Assembly: GCA_010093705.1 (NCBI GenBank)
Contig: MU006106.1
Span: 399,086-463,085, forward strand
Source: Patellaria atrata CBS 101060
Lineage: Eukaryota > Ascomycota > Dothideomycetes > Patellariales > Patellariaceae
Length of the DNA: 64,000 nt
Direction of reading: 5' to 3'
Part shown: piece by piece, positions 1 to 11,100 of the stretch
Layout of the letters: each line of letters starts with the position of its first letter
Numbering within the stretch: position 1 is the first letter of the stretch
The notes under the pieces: model-generated
Told to the model about the DNA's origin: nothing
The model's input: only the letters and a program-made list of their open reading frames with translations
Database searches by the model: none
Program-made: the position numbers and the translations under genes

Positions 1-107
1 CATATTCCTTATTCACGCGCGCCTTCCTCCATCGTAGACCATCAACGATCATTTCGATAACCACTGGCAATCCTCTCGCTCAGAGCACAAGCAGTCACGT
101 CGTCAAG

Positions 108-2940
108 ATGGCGGCCGTCGCCAACGGCGCTCTAACACCGCCCGTCATTTCTGAATCCTCTGTTTCTTCGACTTTGGCCACGAAACGAAAACGCTCTCCG
201 AGCAGCGCTCAAGCATTGCCAAATGGTGACCATGTTGAGGAGGAGACACAGATATTGCCAGATCCAAAACTACCTTCGCGTCTATTAGAAGATATCGGCA
301 CTGTGCTCAGAAAGTATGTCCTAATTCACTATCATCAACCTCTAATTACTTACAGAGAACTTTCACCGCAATAAGTGCTAACCCTCGTCTTTCTTTAGCA
401 TTGACACTAGCCCTTCAATATTAGAGCGCCCTCTACGTACGAGTCGCGGCAGGTCGCCGTCTAGAGAACCTTCTTCAAAGAAAACGAAACTTTCAGAAAC
501 CGATCCGCGTTCCATCATCTCCAAACTGCTGACGGGCGCATACTTCTCTCTTGAAGATTTGACCAAGGATGTCGAGGAAGCGTCTTCTGCCGTGTTGGCT
601 TCGGTTCAAGAAAAAGAAAACATGCCTAATGGAATAGCACATAAGAGCGTGGAATATACTACAGATAAATCTTTGCTTGCGAAGGTTCTCGCTTTCAAAA
701 AAGTCACAGCGGAGATTGTGGCTCGCGAAGAGCAGCGCAAACGGTTTAAAACCCAAAATAACCCGGAAACTAAAGCAGGAATGGATGGTGTTGCCAAAGT
801 AGAAATTAATGGTATTGTTAATGGTCTCAGTAAGATCAGCGTTTTGGATGGAAGTGGTAACGGGAGAGCTGTGCTCACGCTTTACGCAAATGCACAAGGA
901 CCGAAGCAACTCTTTTCGAGCTTACAAAGGCCTCAATCTGTGAGGAAGCGCACAAGTTCGAGTTCTGAGTCAACACTGGACTCTTCCATCAAGGTCGTAC
1001 TCCCATTGGATGACTCGACGTTTCCCAATATGATATGTTCAAGCACAATTTTACCATTTCAGGACAGTGCTCAAACCAAAGATCAGAAGAAAATACCAAC
1101 CCTCGGAGAACTTTTCCCCCCTCCCCCTGGCCTTGCTCCGCTTCACCCTCCGAGACCAGCAAAACAGTCATCTACGAGAGGATCAACCATAATTTGGGGT
1201 GCCACTGAGTCAAACCCTAAATCAAATCGGAAATCCGTATCGACATATAGCACTCAGAAACTGACTGTGGGTCAATCTCTGGGTTATAGTGGTGTGGATA
1301 TACCGCAAGAACCTACCTCACCAGCGGCGAAGCGGAAACAGAGAGATCGGGCGCTAAGTACTGGGGAAGTACACCCGCCGCCATCAGAAGCCGCTATAGC
1401 GAGTTTGCAGCAAGCCAAGACGGACGCGCTTTTCAGAAGTGTCTACTCTAGTTTCGCCCCATGTCGAGACAATTCAGTAGCAGTGGTTCCAGAGGAGACA
1501 AAAAACCGCATGTGGTGGCATAAAATCGGACATAAAAAGTTTCAGGAGCCATGGACCGTCGATCCAGCGCTGCTCGAACCGGAGGAGGCAAACAATGGCA
1601 TGCCCAATGCCGACCCCGTCGATGAAGTAGAAGCGTTCGAAGAGGCCGTTAACAATTTCGTTCCAGAGGATGATATTGCCGCTCAAGAGTACGAAAGATT
1701 TACTCGGGAAAAAGAAGTACACGAAATTCTTCAAGAAATATCAGAGATGTTAGAGACGCTATCGTCATTTCAACGGATTAGAAACGCATCTCTTGCATCG
1801 AATATACGGAATCAAACTACTCAGAGCTCATCCACATCCCTTATGGGAAGTCCAACGACTCCCTCGTCTGCAGAACTCGACCACTACAATCTGCTTAAAT
1901 CACAGTTGTCACTTATGATCTCCATGCTTCCACCGTATGCTGTTGCAAAACTTAATGGAGATCAACTTGCAGATTTGAATATCAGCAGGAACATAGTAAT
2001 CGAAACAAACAATTATGAAGGCATGATGGAAGAAGACCAAGCTTCACGAAACGCAAAGACTGTTGCCTTGAATGCACCTGTTTCAGGTAGTTCTACTGCG
2101 AGAACTGTATCAGGAAATCCTGCACCCCCAGCGCATTATCCGAATGCATCACCTGCCTTCACTCGTCCGATCCCAACACCCTTGTCCCGTCAAGGACCGC
2201 AATCGTACTATCCTCAACAACAACCGCCAAGTAGATCTCCTGCAGTCAACTATTCTCGCCCTCCGACAGGAGCGTCAACTTATCAATCTCAGCCAGCTTT
2301 TCCGCCACAACGACAAGGCTATGGCCAACCACCTTACAACCAACCGGCTCCTAGACCTCAATATAACCCTCCAAACCCGCAGCAATTCTATCAACGACCC
2401 CCCACGCAAGGGTATGGTGTTGGACAGCAATACTATCAGCCATCTCCTCACTCCCAACCCCCAAGTCGGGGATACCAGCAAGGACCGTCTCCCGCATACG
2501 GACAACGCCCTCCCAGTACACCTGGTGTATACGGGTACGGCGCTTCACCAAGTCCTCATCCTCCCGCTGTATCTCCTGTTAAACAAGCGGCCGCCAACTA
2601 TTCTGCTCATCAATACAATCAGAGCAGACCTACGTATCCCACTCCTAACCCTGGTCAACCAAGACCTCAGTATTATCCGCAACCGCCGAGTCAAAGTACT
2701 CCGCAGTATGTTCCTCATATCTCTTATGAACCTCCACTCCGACATCAGTACCTACCCCCTCAAACCATATTGTAACGAAGTAAGCTAATTTCTGGTAGAT
2801 CAAATACTCCAGTAGGTATTCAACCTCAACCAGGACCAGCTATACCCACGGCACCTATAAATCACAACGGTCCGACTACTCCTCAACCGCCTAATGGGCA
2901 GTATGGAAATCGTGTCAACGGTGCTCCTATGGTTGCTTAA
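108..2940 (+). CDS. P/Q-rich putative nuclear protein of unknown function
   Basis: Three exons (108-313, 399-2705, 2799-2940) give about 884 aa. Intron 314-398 has a GTATGT donor, a GCTAAC branch and a TTTAG acceptor; intron 2706-2798 has GTATGT and GCTAAT. Both keep phase. Without the second splice the frame would stop at 2775 and lose the last 47 residues. A basic KRKR stretch lies near residue 26. Residues about 70-250 are charged and look foldable. A second acidic block around residues 400-560 ends in a conserved-looking helical part (LPPYAVAKL). From about residue 600 the chain is a long P/Q/Y-rich low-complexity tail. Such a layout is common in chromatin or transcription co-regulators, but I do not recognise a named family. 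The start is the first ATG in the available leader. Nuclear location is inferred only from the basic motif and composition. Confidence 0.8.
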
Positions 2941-3499
2941 CTCTAACTTGAGAACTTTGGTCTCTCTAGAGATTTTGAAGGCGTTCTGGTCACTTATCTT
3001 TTCGACGATGGCAAATGTACGTTTATCAATGTGTCATTATACTTAGATCGTTTAGACGATTGGGACAGCTCTTCAGTTCCGGAATTGGGAATGCATTTCG
3101 TATGGCGTTTACAAAACTTCTGTGGGAGGGTGGGATGGGCATCTGTGGAGGGAGGTACAATAGCTTTACCCTGCCCTTTTTAGTAGCTATCTGGGTAGGG
3201 GGTGACTCTTAGATAATCTTTTCTTGGGGGATCCGGCTTTTGCAAATGTATCTAATTACAAGATAATGTTATATAGTACTATACAGCCTCCTATGACCAA
3301 GTTACTGTGACCTGTTAAACCGATCTAAGAATGTCTCCAAACCTACCTTCTGCTTAGCTTGTACTTGCTACCTATATAATACCAATTAACAGATCAAAAA
3401 TATTATAATGCAGTGAAACCATAACTTGGCAAGACTTTTGAGCGGAAGGAACAAAACGTATGGTGCTCAACCAGCAAAAAGCAAAAGTAAATGTGGTTA
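2941..3499. other. Non-coding stretch, 3' flank of the P/Q-rich gene
   Basis: It holds short unsupported reading frames only (longest 65 codons at 3015-3212). The part beside the tRNA gene contains its downstream A-runs, which are T-runs on the minus strand. Nothing else is recognised. Confidence 0.6.
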
Positions 3500-3598
3500 C
3501 GACACAGACAAGATTCGAACTTGCGAGGCCGAAGCCATTAGATGACTGAATCACGTGGTAATTCAAGTCTAACCCATTAACCACTCTGGCACTGTGCC
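3500..3598 (-). tRNA. tRNA-Ser (anticodon UGA), with an intron of about 18 nt
   Basis: The minus strand folds as a type II tRNA. The 7-bp acceptor stem pairs GGCACAG (3598-3592) with CTGTGTC (3507-3501), with one G-U pair, and the discriminator is G at 3500, as usual for serine. A-box TGCCAGAGTGG and B-box AGTTCGAATCT are present. The anticodon loop begins CTTGAA, giving UGA at 3565-3563. The anticodon stem TTAGA/TCTAA closes only if about 18 nt (about 3561-3544) are removed after position 37, the canonical place for a nuclear tRNA intron. A variable arm with a TTC loop and a 5-bp T stem follow. A TTTT run on the minus strand at 3486-3483 is a fitting Pol III terminator. Intron edges could shift by a base. 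Confidence 0.87.
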
Positions 3599-3969
3599 TA
3601 GAAGTAACTGCATAATACTACCATTTTATAATTTAGTAACCTTTCATCCTAAAAAGTGATCAGTGAGCAGGTGCAGCTGTGGAGTCATTGTGCGCTTAAG
3701 AGTTATTTTTAGCATTATTCGGTTAGAGAAGGTACGAGAGTCGGGGTTAAGGAGTGTAAGGTGGGGCAGTTTGCGTACTTGAGCCGTTTAGGGGTCATCA
3801 TTTACCTGAGATAGTATCAATTTCCCCTTAAAATAACCTTAAGAACGACTTTTAAAAATGCTCTAAACGCATGAGAATAAGCATCTAATTGTTCAACTAG
3901 TTTTGATGAAAGCACTAAGATACGGTACATCAGAGGTTTGAGCTAAATCGACTATCATAATTACAGATA
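3599..3969. other. Non-coding stretch between the tRNA gene and the MBL-fold gene
   Basis: AT-rich spacer holding the tRNA upstream flank and the 3' flank of the minus-strand metallo-beta-lactamase gene. No coding or RNA feature is recognised. Confidence 0.6.
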
Positions 3970-4914
3970 TTAGATAGAAGACTTCTTGCTCAAGGCCCAC
4001 CTCTCCGTCTCATCGTCCTTTACAACCTTTCCCTCGCCCAGCAGCTTTTTCAATATTTGCTCAACTCCCTTCTGCGCTGGTTCCCAAAGGTTCTCGGGGT
4101 AATCTTTATATATGACCTTTACAATTTCCATACTCGTCCACCCAGCATGACTATCGTTCTCCTGGGTTAGTACATCGAGAACTTGATTTTCTCTTTCCTT
4201 TCTGTGTGCGATGTATTCCAAAATCTTGCCTTTTCCATCTTCAATCACAGGACCATGTCCAGGATATGCTCGACCAGAAAATTCCTTGGACATATGATCT
4301 AGGCTATCCAAATATTTCGTCAAGTCTTCGAACACTGCAGTGCCCTGGCCTAGTACGTTATCTCCCGTAAACATCGCGTCCTCTTCTTCCAATATCAAGG
4401 CCATATGATCCGTTGTATGACCTGGGCAGTAGAAGGCCCGCAGAGTTGCGCCTTCCGTCGTAAATTTCTGCCCATCTGCTATGTCTTCCCATCCTTCGTC
4501 TGGTGTATTCTTAAAGACCTTAGTCGATGACGAGAGCGAAAGGAGATCAGGCACCCCTTGAACATGATCTTGATGCCAGTGTGTCAAAATTGCTTGAGAC
4601 ACGGACACTTTCTCAGAATCTAATACAGATTTCAAGGCATTTCGCCAGACCGGTTGACCTTCACCAGTATCAATGAGTAGGCGCCGCGGCCCCTGACCAA
4701 CAAGGTATGTATTTGTGCCTTTGAAACAGTGAGTGGGATGTCTCAAATACAAATCGTGATGCTTACCTTGAAGCGTAAACTAAGCATCGTTAGAGAGAGC
4801 TTGTAGCACACGAGCAACCTATTGAATCACCTTTCCGGGATTTCCGCCTAAGATTCGTATCACTCGAGCCGATAGTCTTTCGATCTCGGGAAGAGGGACG
4901 AGTTGTGCTGCCAT
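3970..4914 (-). CDS. LACTB2-like metallo-beta-lactamase-fold protein
   Basis: Three exons on the minus strand: 4914-4831, a 13-nt micro-exon 4779-4767, and 4718-3970, giving 281 aa, close to the usual LACTB2 length. The micro-exon encodes FTLQ and rebuilds the family block NPGKFTLQGTNTYLVG across both introns (51 and 48 nt). Zinc ligands are visible: HWHQDH at residues 79-84, then CPGHT, FTGDN and YPGHG. The C-terminal part resembles the winged-helix segment of LACTB2. Human LACTB2 is a mitochondrial single-strand endoribonuclease; fungal relatives are little studied, so activity on RNA is an inference. Related thioesterases occur in polyketide clusters, but no polyketide synthase is near and the sequence looks like the housekeeping branch. 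It is divergent from the efm5-like gene across 273 bp. Confidence 0.9.
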
Positions 4915-5187
4915 GCTGAGCTAGATACAAATAGCATATAGCTAATCTTGAAGGTTAGCTAGTCTTCGCAGATGATACCTACTATAACGGATCAAAAGGT
5001 ACTGTACAAGACTTGAGATAAGGATGTGCTCTAATCATGTCGAAAATTAAGAGGTGACAGTCGAACCGAGGCGGTCGGCATCTGTGAAAATAAACGCCGA
5101 TACAATAAATTTGTTTATCCTCACGACGAGTACCTTGATGCCAGCGCACACTTCTACGATCAAAATTCATAGGATTTTCGTGCTATC
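4915..5187. promoter_or_regulatory. Shared promoter region of the LACTB2-like and efm5-like genes
   Basis: The two starts face away from each other with 273 bp between them, so both promoters must lie here or overlap the neighbouring gene. No TATA box or known factor site stands out. Confidence 0.5.
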
Positions 5188-5955
5188 ATGTCTAATACGG
5201 AGGATGATGATATACCGTAAAATCATGTTTTACCCACCGCTTGACAAATCTGAAACTAATAGGGATTATGCAGACAATTATCGGCTGGTGCCCTCGACGC
5301 TCTGAAAGATTTTTACGGAGAGAAAGATAAGCGCGAAAAACAGTTTGAGGAGTTGAAGTCCCGAGCAGAGAATGAATTTGATCAAAAACCGCTGTCAATT
5401 GAAGCCTTTGCTGAGGATTGGAATTCGAGTCAGTTCTGGTACAGCGATGAGACCGCAACAGCGCTTGCGAAACAGCTGCTAGATGGAGCAACAAATGACA
5501 CTTCTATTGCCGTCGTATCTGCACCCAGCGTGTTCATCCAGCTCAAGAACCTTCTTTCCTATGGCGAATACGACATTAAGCCTAGGCTTGCTCTCCTTGA
5601 GTATGATGAACGCTTTTCTGTATTCAAGGAGTTCGTGCCGTACGACTTCGAACAGCCCATCCGTCTTCCTAGAGAACTAAAAGGAAATTTTGACCGCATC
5701 ATCTGTGATCCACCATTCCTTAGTCAGGACTGTCAGACCAAGGCTGCCTTGACTGTTCGTTGGCTTTCGGTTCTCGGCCAGGAACAACTTCGACTGATTG
5801 TCTGCACTGGGGAAAGAATGAGCGAGTTAATTACGAAACTCTATGCGAAATCAGGCATCCGAACGACAAGTTATGAAGTCAAGCACGCTAAAGGACTCAG
5901 CAACGAGTTCAGATGTTATGCTAACTTCGAATGTGCATCGTGGAACTGGATGTGA
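5188..5955 (+). CDS. efm5: Protein-lysine N-methyltransferase Efm5 (EEF1AKMT1/N6AMT2 family)
   Basis: Two exons (5188-5216, 5274-5955) encode 236 aa. The 57-nt intron, with ACTAAT before the acceptor, joins MSNTEDDDIP to QLSAGALDALKDFY, the typical start of this family. The core has the seven-beta-strand methyltransferase fold with a DPPF motif at residues 155-158 and the family segment EDWNSSQFWYSDETA near residue 54. Efm5 and its human counterpart methylate a lysine of translation elongation factor eEF1A (Lys79 by human numbering) with S-adenosylmethionine in the cytosol. DPPF resembles N6-adenine methyltransferase motifs, which led to an older DNA-methylase name; the protein role is the established one. 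The length is normal and the ATG follows directly from the splice model. Confidence 0.93.
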
Positions 5956-6203
5956 CTTCTAGGATATCTTGAAGAAAGTTCTTTAACCTACCTCATGTCG
6001 GGAAGATGTTGGTTCTCATCTTCGAATAATTTTGATACTACAGAAGTATCATCACCCTTTCTGGAATAGCGCAACTTTTTAATATCGCGTGTTCACTTCC
6101 CGAATTTCCACCGACACCCAAGCTTTCAAACGTTAGATGGAATCATGGGAAGCTTCATTAACCCCGCGAAATCACCACCCTTTGATTCAACCGTACGTTA
6201 ACC

Positions 6204-6759
6204 ATGGCTTGTATCTTCTGCAGGATTATCAAGGGTATGAAGTACTCACAATCCTCTCATATTTCTCGCTAAATGGCACGTCAGGCGAAATCCCAAGCTT
6301 CAAGCTCTTTGAAAGTGAGAAAACGCTAGCTTTCCTCGACATCGGACCGCTAAGCAAGGGACACTCTGTAAGTTGTACAAGTACCAATATAGTCAACAGT
6401 GTTAACACGCATCAGCTCATTATCCCTAAACACCATGGAGCTAAACTCACGGATATACCCGACGATCAATTGTTAGAAGTTCTCGTACGTCCCGCTCTAC
6501 TTTTAATATTGAACCTTGATGAGTAACAGAATATGGTTTTAAGGCGGTGACCAAAAAGATTGCTACTGCTACAGGTGCAACAGATTACAATATTCTACAA
6601 AACAACGGCAGGATTGCGCACCAAATGGTGGACCACGTACACTTCCATTTCATCCCGAAGCCAAATGAGGAAGAAGGACTCCAAATTGGATGGCCGACTA
6701 AGGAAGCAGATAAGGGTGCTTTAGCAACTTATCTCGAGGAGCTAAAGGCGAAGATGTAA
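6204..6759 (+). CDS. hnt1: HIT-family nucleotide phosphoramidase (Hnt1/HINT type)
   Basis: Four exons (6204-6234, 6285-6367, 6416-6484, 6544-6759) encode 132 aa. The start is the ATG in ACCATGG, giving MACIFCRIIKGEIPSF, the family N-terminus with its CxxC pair. The histidine triad HVHFHF is at residues 92-97, with catalytic and binding histidines at 92, 94 and 96. HINT proteins hydrolyse adenosine 5'-monophosphoramidate and aminoacyl-AMP-like substrates and act as a small homodimer. An earlier ATG at 6137 opens a frame that runs without a stop through introns 1 and 2, but it would replace the CxxC segment, so I do not use it. Introns are 50, 48 and 59 nt. Confidence 0.93.
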
Positions 6760-8156
6760 AGCGAAAATATATGTGGTACGTAACTACCGCACAGGCTAGA
6801 AGCATATTTCAAATGAGAGAGTTCCGTTAAGGAAATAAAAAAAAAATGAATCCCACAATTGTACCTCGTCAGACAGTCCTACTTCTGTATATCTGCTCGT
6901 CTTCAAATTAGACAATCAGGACCAAGATGATATCGACTCGCAACTGACCTCAGATATGATTCTCCCTTTACATGCCATGATTGGTGGCCCATCATTTCAT
7001 CGAGCACAAAATGCTTACCGTGAATATGAAATGTTAGGGCCAGTGAGATGATCGTTAAGCTGTAGTAACATACAGGAGCTACGATTCTCATCAAAGTTCC
7101 AGGGCCGGCTTCGCCATGATATGATGCTTGTACAGTATTGTGAACTAATATAGAACGAAATATAGGATAGCGCGGTAAATATGGCGTACTGCTCTTGATT
7201 GAACAACCACATTATCTATAGACAACAGCAGAAGTCGCTACCTCACCGGTCCTTGGTATCATGAAGTCCAGTAATTAGGAAAATCTCCACCTTCCTAGTA
7301 CAGTTCAGCACTGTATACTGAGCATGTAGCTGTAGGCTTGGATTCATCGTACACCACGGCAATCGATGCAGAAGTTACGAGAATGGGCGTACATTAGCTC
7401 AGTTATCCGCTGGTCGCAAGAATCCCAATCACGTATTCCGGTGTTTCGATGTGCGATCGTTCGAATCTGCCTGAGCCCAGGAAAACAATCCTGGTCTACA
7501 AGTTCGGGGAAAATTCACCTACGAAATTATATAAAGATTGGTCTCTTGTCATATATACCAGATTTCTAGTCAAAGATCCGTGTTCATGAAAGTTGCGAAA
7601 GTTGCGGTTGTATCGAAGCTAATTTATTAGTTGAGAAATGTTGTTGATGACGCCGACGGGATCATCATGCGGGACGTTTGTTTGGGACAAGCGAACTGTG
7701 TCTCCTGGAACATACATACAGCTTTTTCGATCGAAAAAGTAAACAACTTAAGACCTACTTTAGAAGCCGTTTGCATTCTCGAAGCCCCATCACCTTTTCC
7801 TTCTAGACTTTCACTTTGGGCCTGGATTTCCCCAGGTGCGACGTTTCACTGTTGAAGCCGGTGTTCATTCGACTTGCCAACACCAGCGCGGTCACCACAA
7901 TACTTTTCCTTCGACGCGCCCGTTCCGCACAAACCCGATTTCTATCTAGCACAGTTAAAGCACCGGATGTTCTGTAGCATCTCACCGCTGCGCCGAGGAC
8001 CGAAAGGCGACGCGTTTATTCAAACACAACTTTCAAATAGGATACCGCATCCCACAACCGTAACCACCACGCTATCCAAGCATTGAGGCTCGCAAATCGC
8101 ATCACACCTCGCCAGCCCAACAGATTGTATGCATAGCTCCAGGGCTTTCATACAGT
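6760..8156. other. 1.4-kb non-coding stretch; 3' flank of hnt1 and leader of the apsB-like gene
   Basis: Only short overlapping frames on both strands (up to 82 codons) with no family resemblance. The last 400-500 bp just before the large gene are plausibly its promoter and 5' leader. No repeat or RNA gene is recognised. Confidence 0.6.
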
Positions 8157-11100
8157 ATGGCCGGAAGCAGTCATGAAGGTGAAGACTTGCGAACGTTCGA
8201 AATACCGGATTCAGACTTACCTCCTCTACCGACCGACGATGACGAGTTTCTAGGAGATGAGAGTGCATTTGGGGACAGCCAGGTGAACAGTGATGGCATA
8301 TTGTTGGATAAAGAACTTAATCGTAAGCTGATGGATGTGGAGTCGAGCTTCTTACCCGAGCTTTCCCCCCAAAATGCCACCTCCGCTGCGCCAGTAGGGG
8401 TTGACGATACCTATCTATTCGGGGGATCTCCAGGGCATACGCGGCCACGATCTAGAATGAGCGGACGAAGTCACGGAGAACAGGACGTATCCGAAATATC
8501 AAAGATGGATTCCCCATCACCAGAAGAACATGCGCTACCATCGTCCTCCTCACCTGCGACACCTGAAGATGCGTATAAGACGCCCGCACCTGCCCGTATC
8601 GAGAATGAGGTTGATTTCCAGGCCGGGGATACAACGCATGATGATACAGAGGATACAAACACAAGCTCTATTGACGTCCCGTCATCCCCTACTGCTGCAG
8701 CAGCTCAGCGAAACTTAGCTCGAACCGTCTCAAGAGATGCGCTGAACAATCGTAACGGAGATGAAGAAAACTATGATGCTGTGGATACGGCAGACGAAAG
8801 CAAGAGGAAGACCAAATCTCCGGGATCCCCACGACCGACATCTCGTGCGTCCACCGTAAAAGCCACAGTTACGCCAGATGATGAAACCTCTCTTCTTCCG
8901 TCCCACGATAACCCTATTCAGTCCGTTGAGGAGGACACAAGCACAACAGATGCTACGGCATCTTCACTTCTCCGAAAGCGTCCAAGTTATCTAACGAATC
9001 GACTTGCAAGCCAGCGCTCCTCAACCTCGTCAATTGCGAATAAATCAGACTATTCTGCAGATGCTAGAAGTGATGCAACTCTGGGAGCTGATTTCGCACT
9101 TCAATCTGGAGGTGCAGCTCCTGCGGTTAGTTCGACAAGATCCAGTTACGGGCTATCTAGGTTACCGAGTTTGGGAAGTATAGTTTCTGGCTACAGTGAT
9201 TCGGGACAATCGTATGACCCCCGCAGAAGTATCAGTGGTTTCCAATCCCTAGGAGGATTGCAAGGCGATAAGACTTTGGAGAGATTAGAGGAACAGGAAC
9301 GAGAAAATTCAATGTCTCCTCCACCGGCCACCCCGCGTAAGGATGGTAACACAGCACAAGCTCCGACCGATACGGTTATCGCACAGCATTTGAAGAACAT
9401 TCAGGTACCAGACACCATTGCTAAAAAGTATCGAGAAGAGCGCGCCAAGTCGCCAGACAAACGGTCTATAGGACTTCCTCTCGGTCGTTCCAGAAATAAT
9501 CTCACTTTGAAGGAGCAGAACAGCAAAATAGACTCACTCAGCAAAGAAAACTTTGACTTGAAATTGAGGATCTACTACTTGGACCAAGCGTTACAAGCTC
9601 ATTCTGACGAAGGAGTCAAAGAAATGATCGCAAAGAACGTCCAGTTACAGACCGATCTCGCCACAGAAAAGAAGGAAACCCAATCACTCCGCCGCAAGGT
9701 TCGGGAATTAGAGCGAAAGCTCAAGGCACACGAGGAAGACAAGACTAATACCAAGGTGTCTGAACAAGATGAAGAAACGGGAAGCAACTCGTCTTTCCGA
9801 AATGCCGAGTTAGAGGAAGAAATTATATACTTGAGGGAATGTCTTCAACATTCGGAAGTACAAATTGAAAAGCTTAGGGAAGATGGTCTGGCAAAAGAGG
9901 TTGAGAAACGGCGCCTTGCGGAATATGTGAAATCAATGAGCGACCGGGGTGTTCCCGAACCCGTTGCTGGAGTTGAAGAGGCCATGGAAATGTGGAAGGA
10001 CTTGCTGCAAGCTGAGACTGCGCGCCGTGAACAAGCAGACGAGGATGCACAAAAATTGCGTGAGGAGATTAGACGTTTGAAGAGCGAGACCCCATCTACT
10101 ACTAACCACCATGTTCGAAACGTCTATCAGATCAGTAAACGCAACCATACCTCATATACCTCACGATCACTTTCTGGAGCTTCAGACAATACCAACGATC
10201 AGAATGGAAGGCAGAGCATGCAGAGTGGGTCTACTATGACCCTTGTTGACCAGCTCAAACATGAGAACGCGGAGTTGCGGCGTGATCTCGGTGCTCAAAC
10301 ATCTATGCTTACTTCTAGAAATCGTGAACGAGAAAGACTCCAGCAAGAGATTGAGGACCTCAAACTCACTCAGAGAAGAGGCGATGGACGGTCGATAGCC
10401 GGTGATAGCATATTCGAACGATCGATATCCCGCGCACATCAAAGATCCGTATCCCGTGCTAGTGGTGCTACCGGCATGACGAAGAATACTCAGCTGAGCG
10501 ATGCCGAGCGAGACGACTACGAGAATAAACAAGCTACCCTCCGCGACGAACTTGCTAACGCTAAACTGGAAAACCAAGAGCTTGAGAGAGAGTTCAATGC
10601 ACATCTAACTGTTCTTGACCAGACAGAAGCTGATGTTCGCGCTCTTAAGGAGGAGAGAGACCTACTCATGAATGATATTCAGGCCATCCAGACAGAACGC
10701 GATGATATCTTGCTTTCTCTTGAGGAGAAGGAAGCGGAATGCGAGAACCTCAAAGTGAAAGCAGAGACTACTATCAGACAGCTTGATGACGAACTCGATA
10801 AGAAGGATCAAGATATTTCGCAGTTAGTGCAGGAACTCGAGAACCGCAACGAAGATTTCGCCGCGCTTCAAGATGAGATGAAGAATGTAAGTGGAAGTTT
10901 AATACAGCTGGAGGATGATCTGCTCGCAAAACAACAAAAGATCCAGACACTTGAAGCAGAACTTGATGACGCCAATCGCGAACTCGACACTTTAGACAAA
11001 CGCCTAAGTGAGACAACCTCCAAAAACGAACGACTCGAGGTCCAATTAGAGTCGACTCAGGGTGAAATTGCCTTCCTTAGGGAGGAACAAGAAGGTGATA

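Noticed and set aside
2072-2788. 238-codon frame overlapping the P/Q-rich gene
   Set aside because: It is a second frame of the same repetitive P/Q-rich sequence; the other frame has the splice-consistent exons.
3970-4914. Polyketide-type thioesterase (atrochrysone ACP thioesterase class)
   Set aside because: The NPGKFTLQGTNTYLVG start and the lack of a neighbouring polyketide synthase point to the LACTB2 branch.
7420-7490. B-box-like GTTCGAATC near 7460 as a tRNA gene
   Set aside because: No A-box or acceptor stem pairs with it on either strand.
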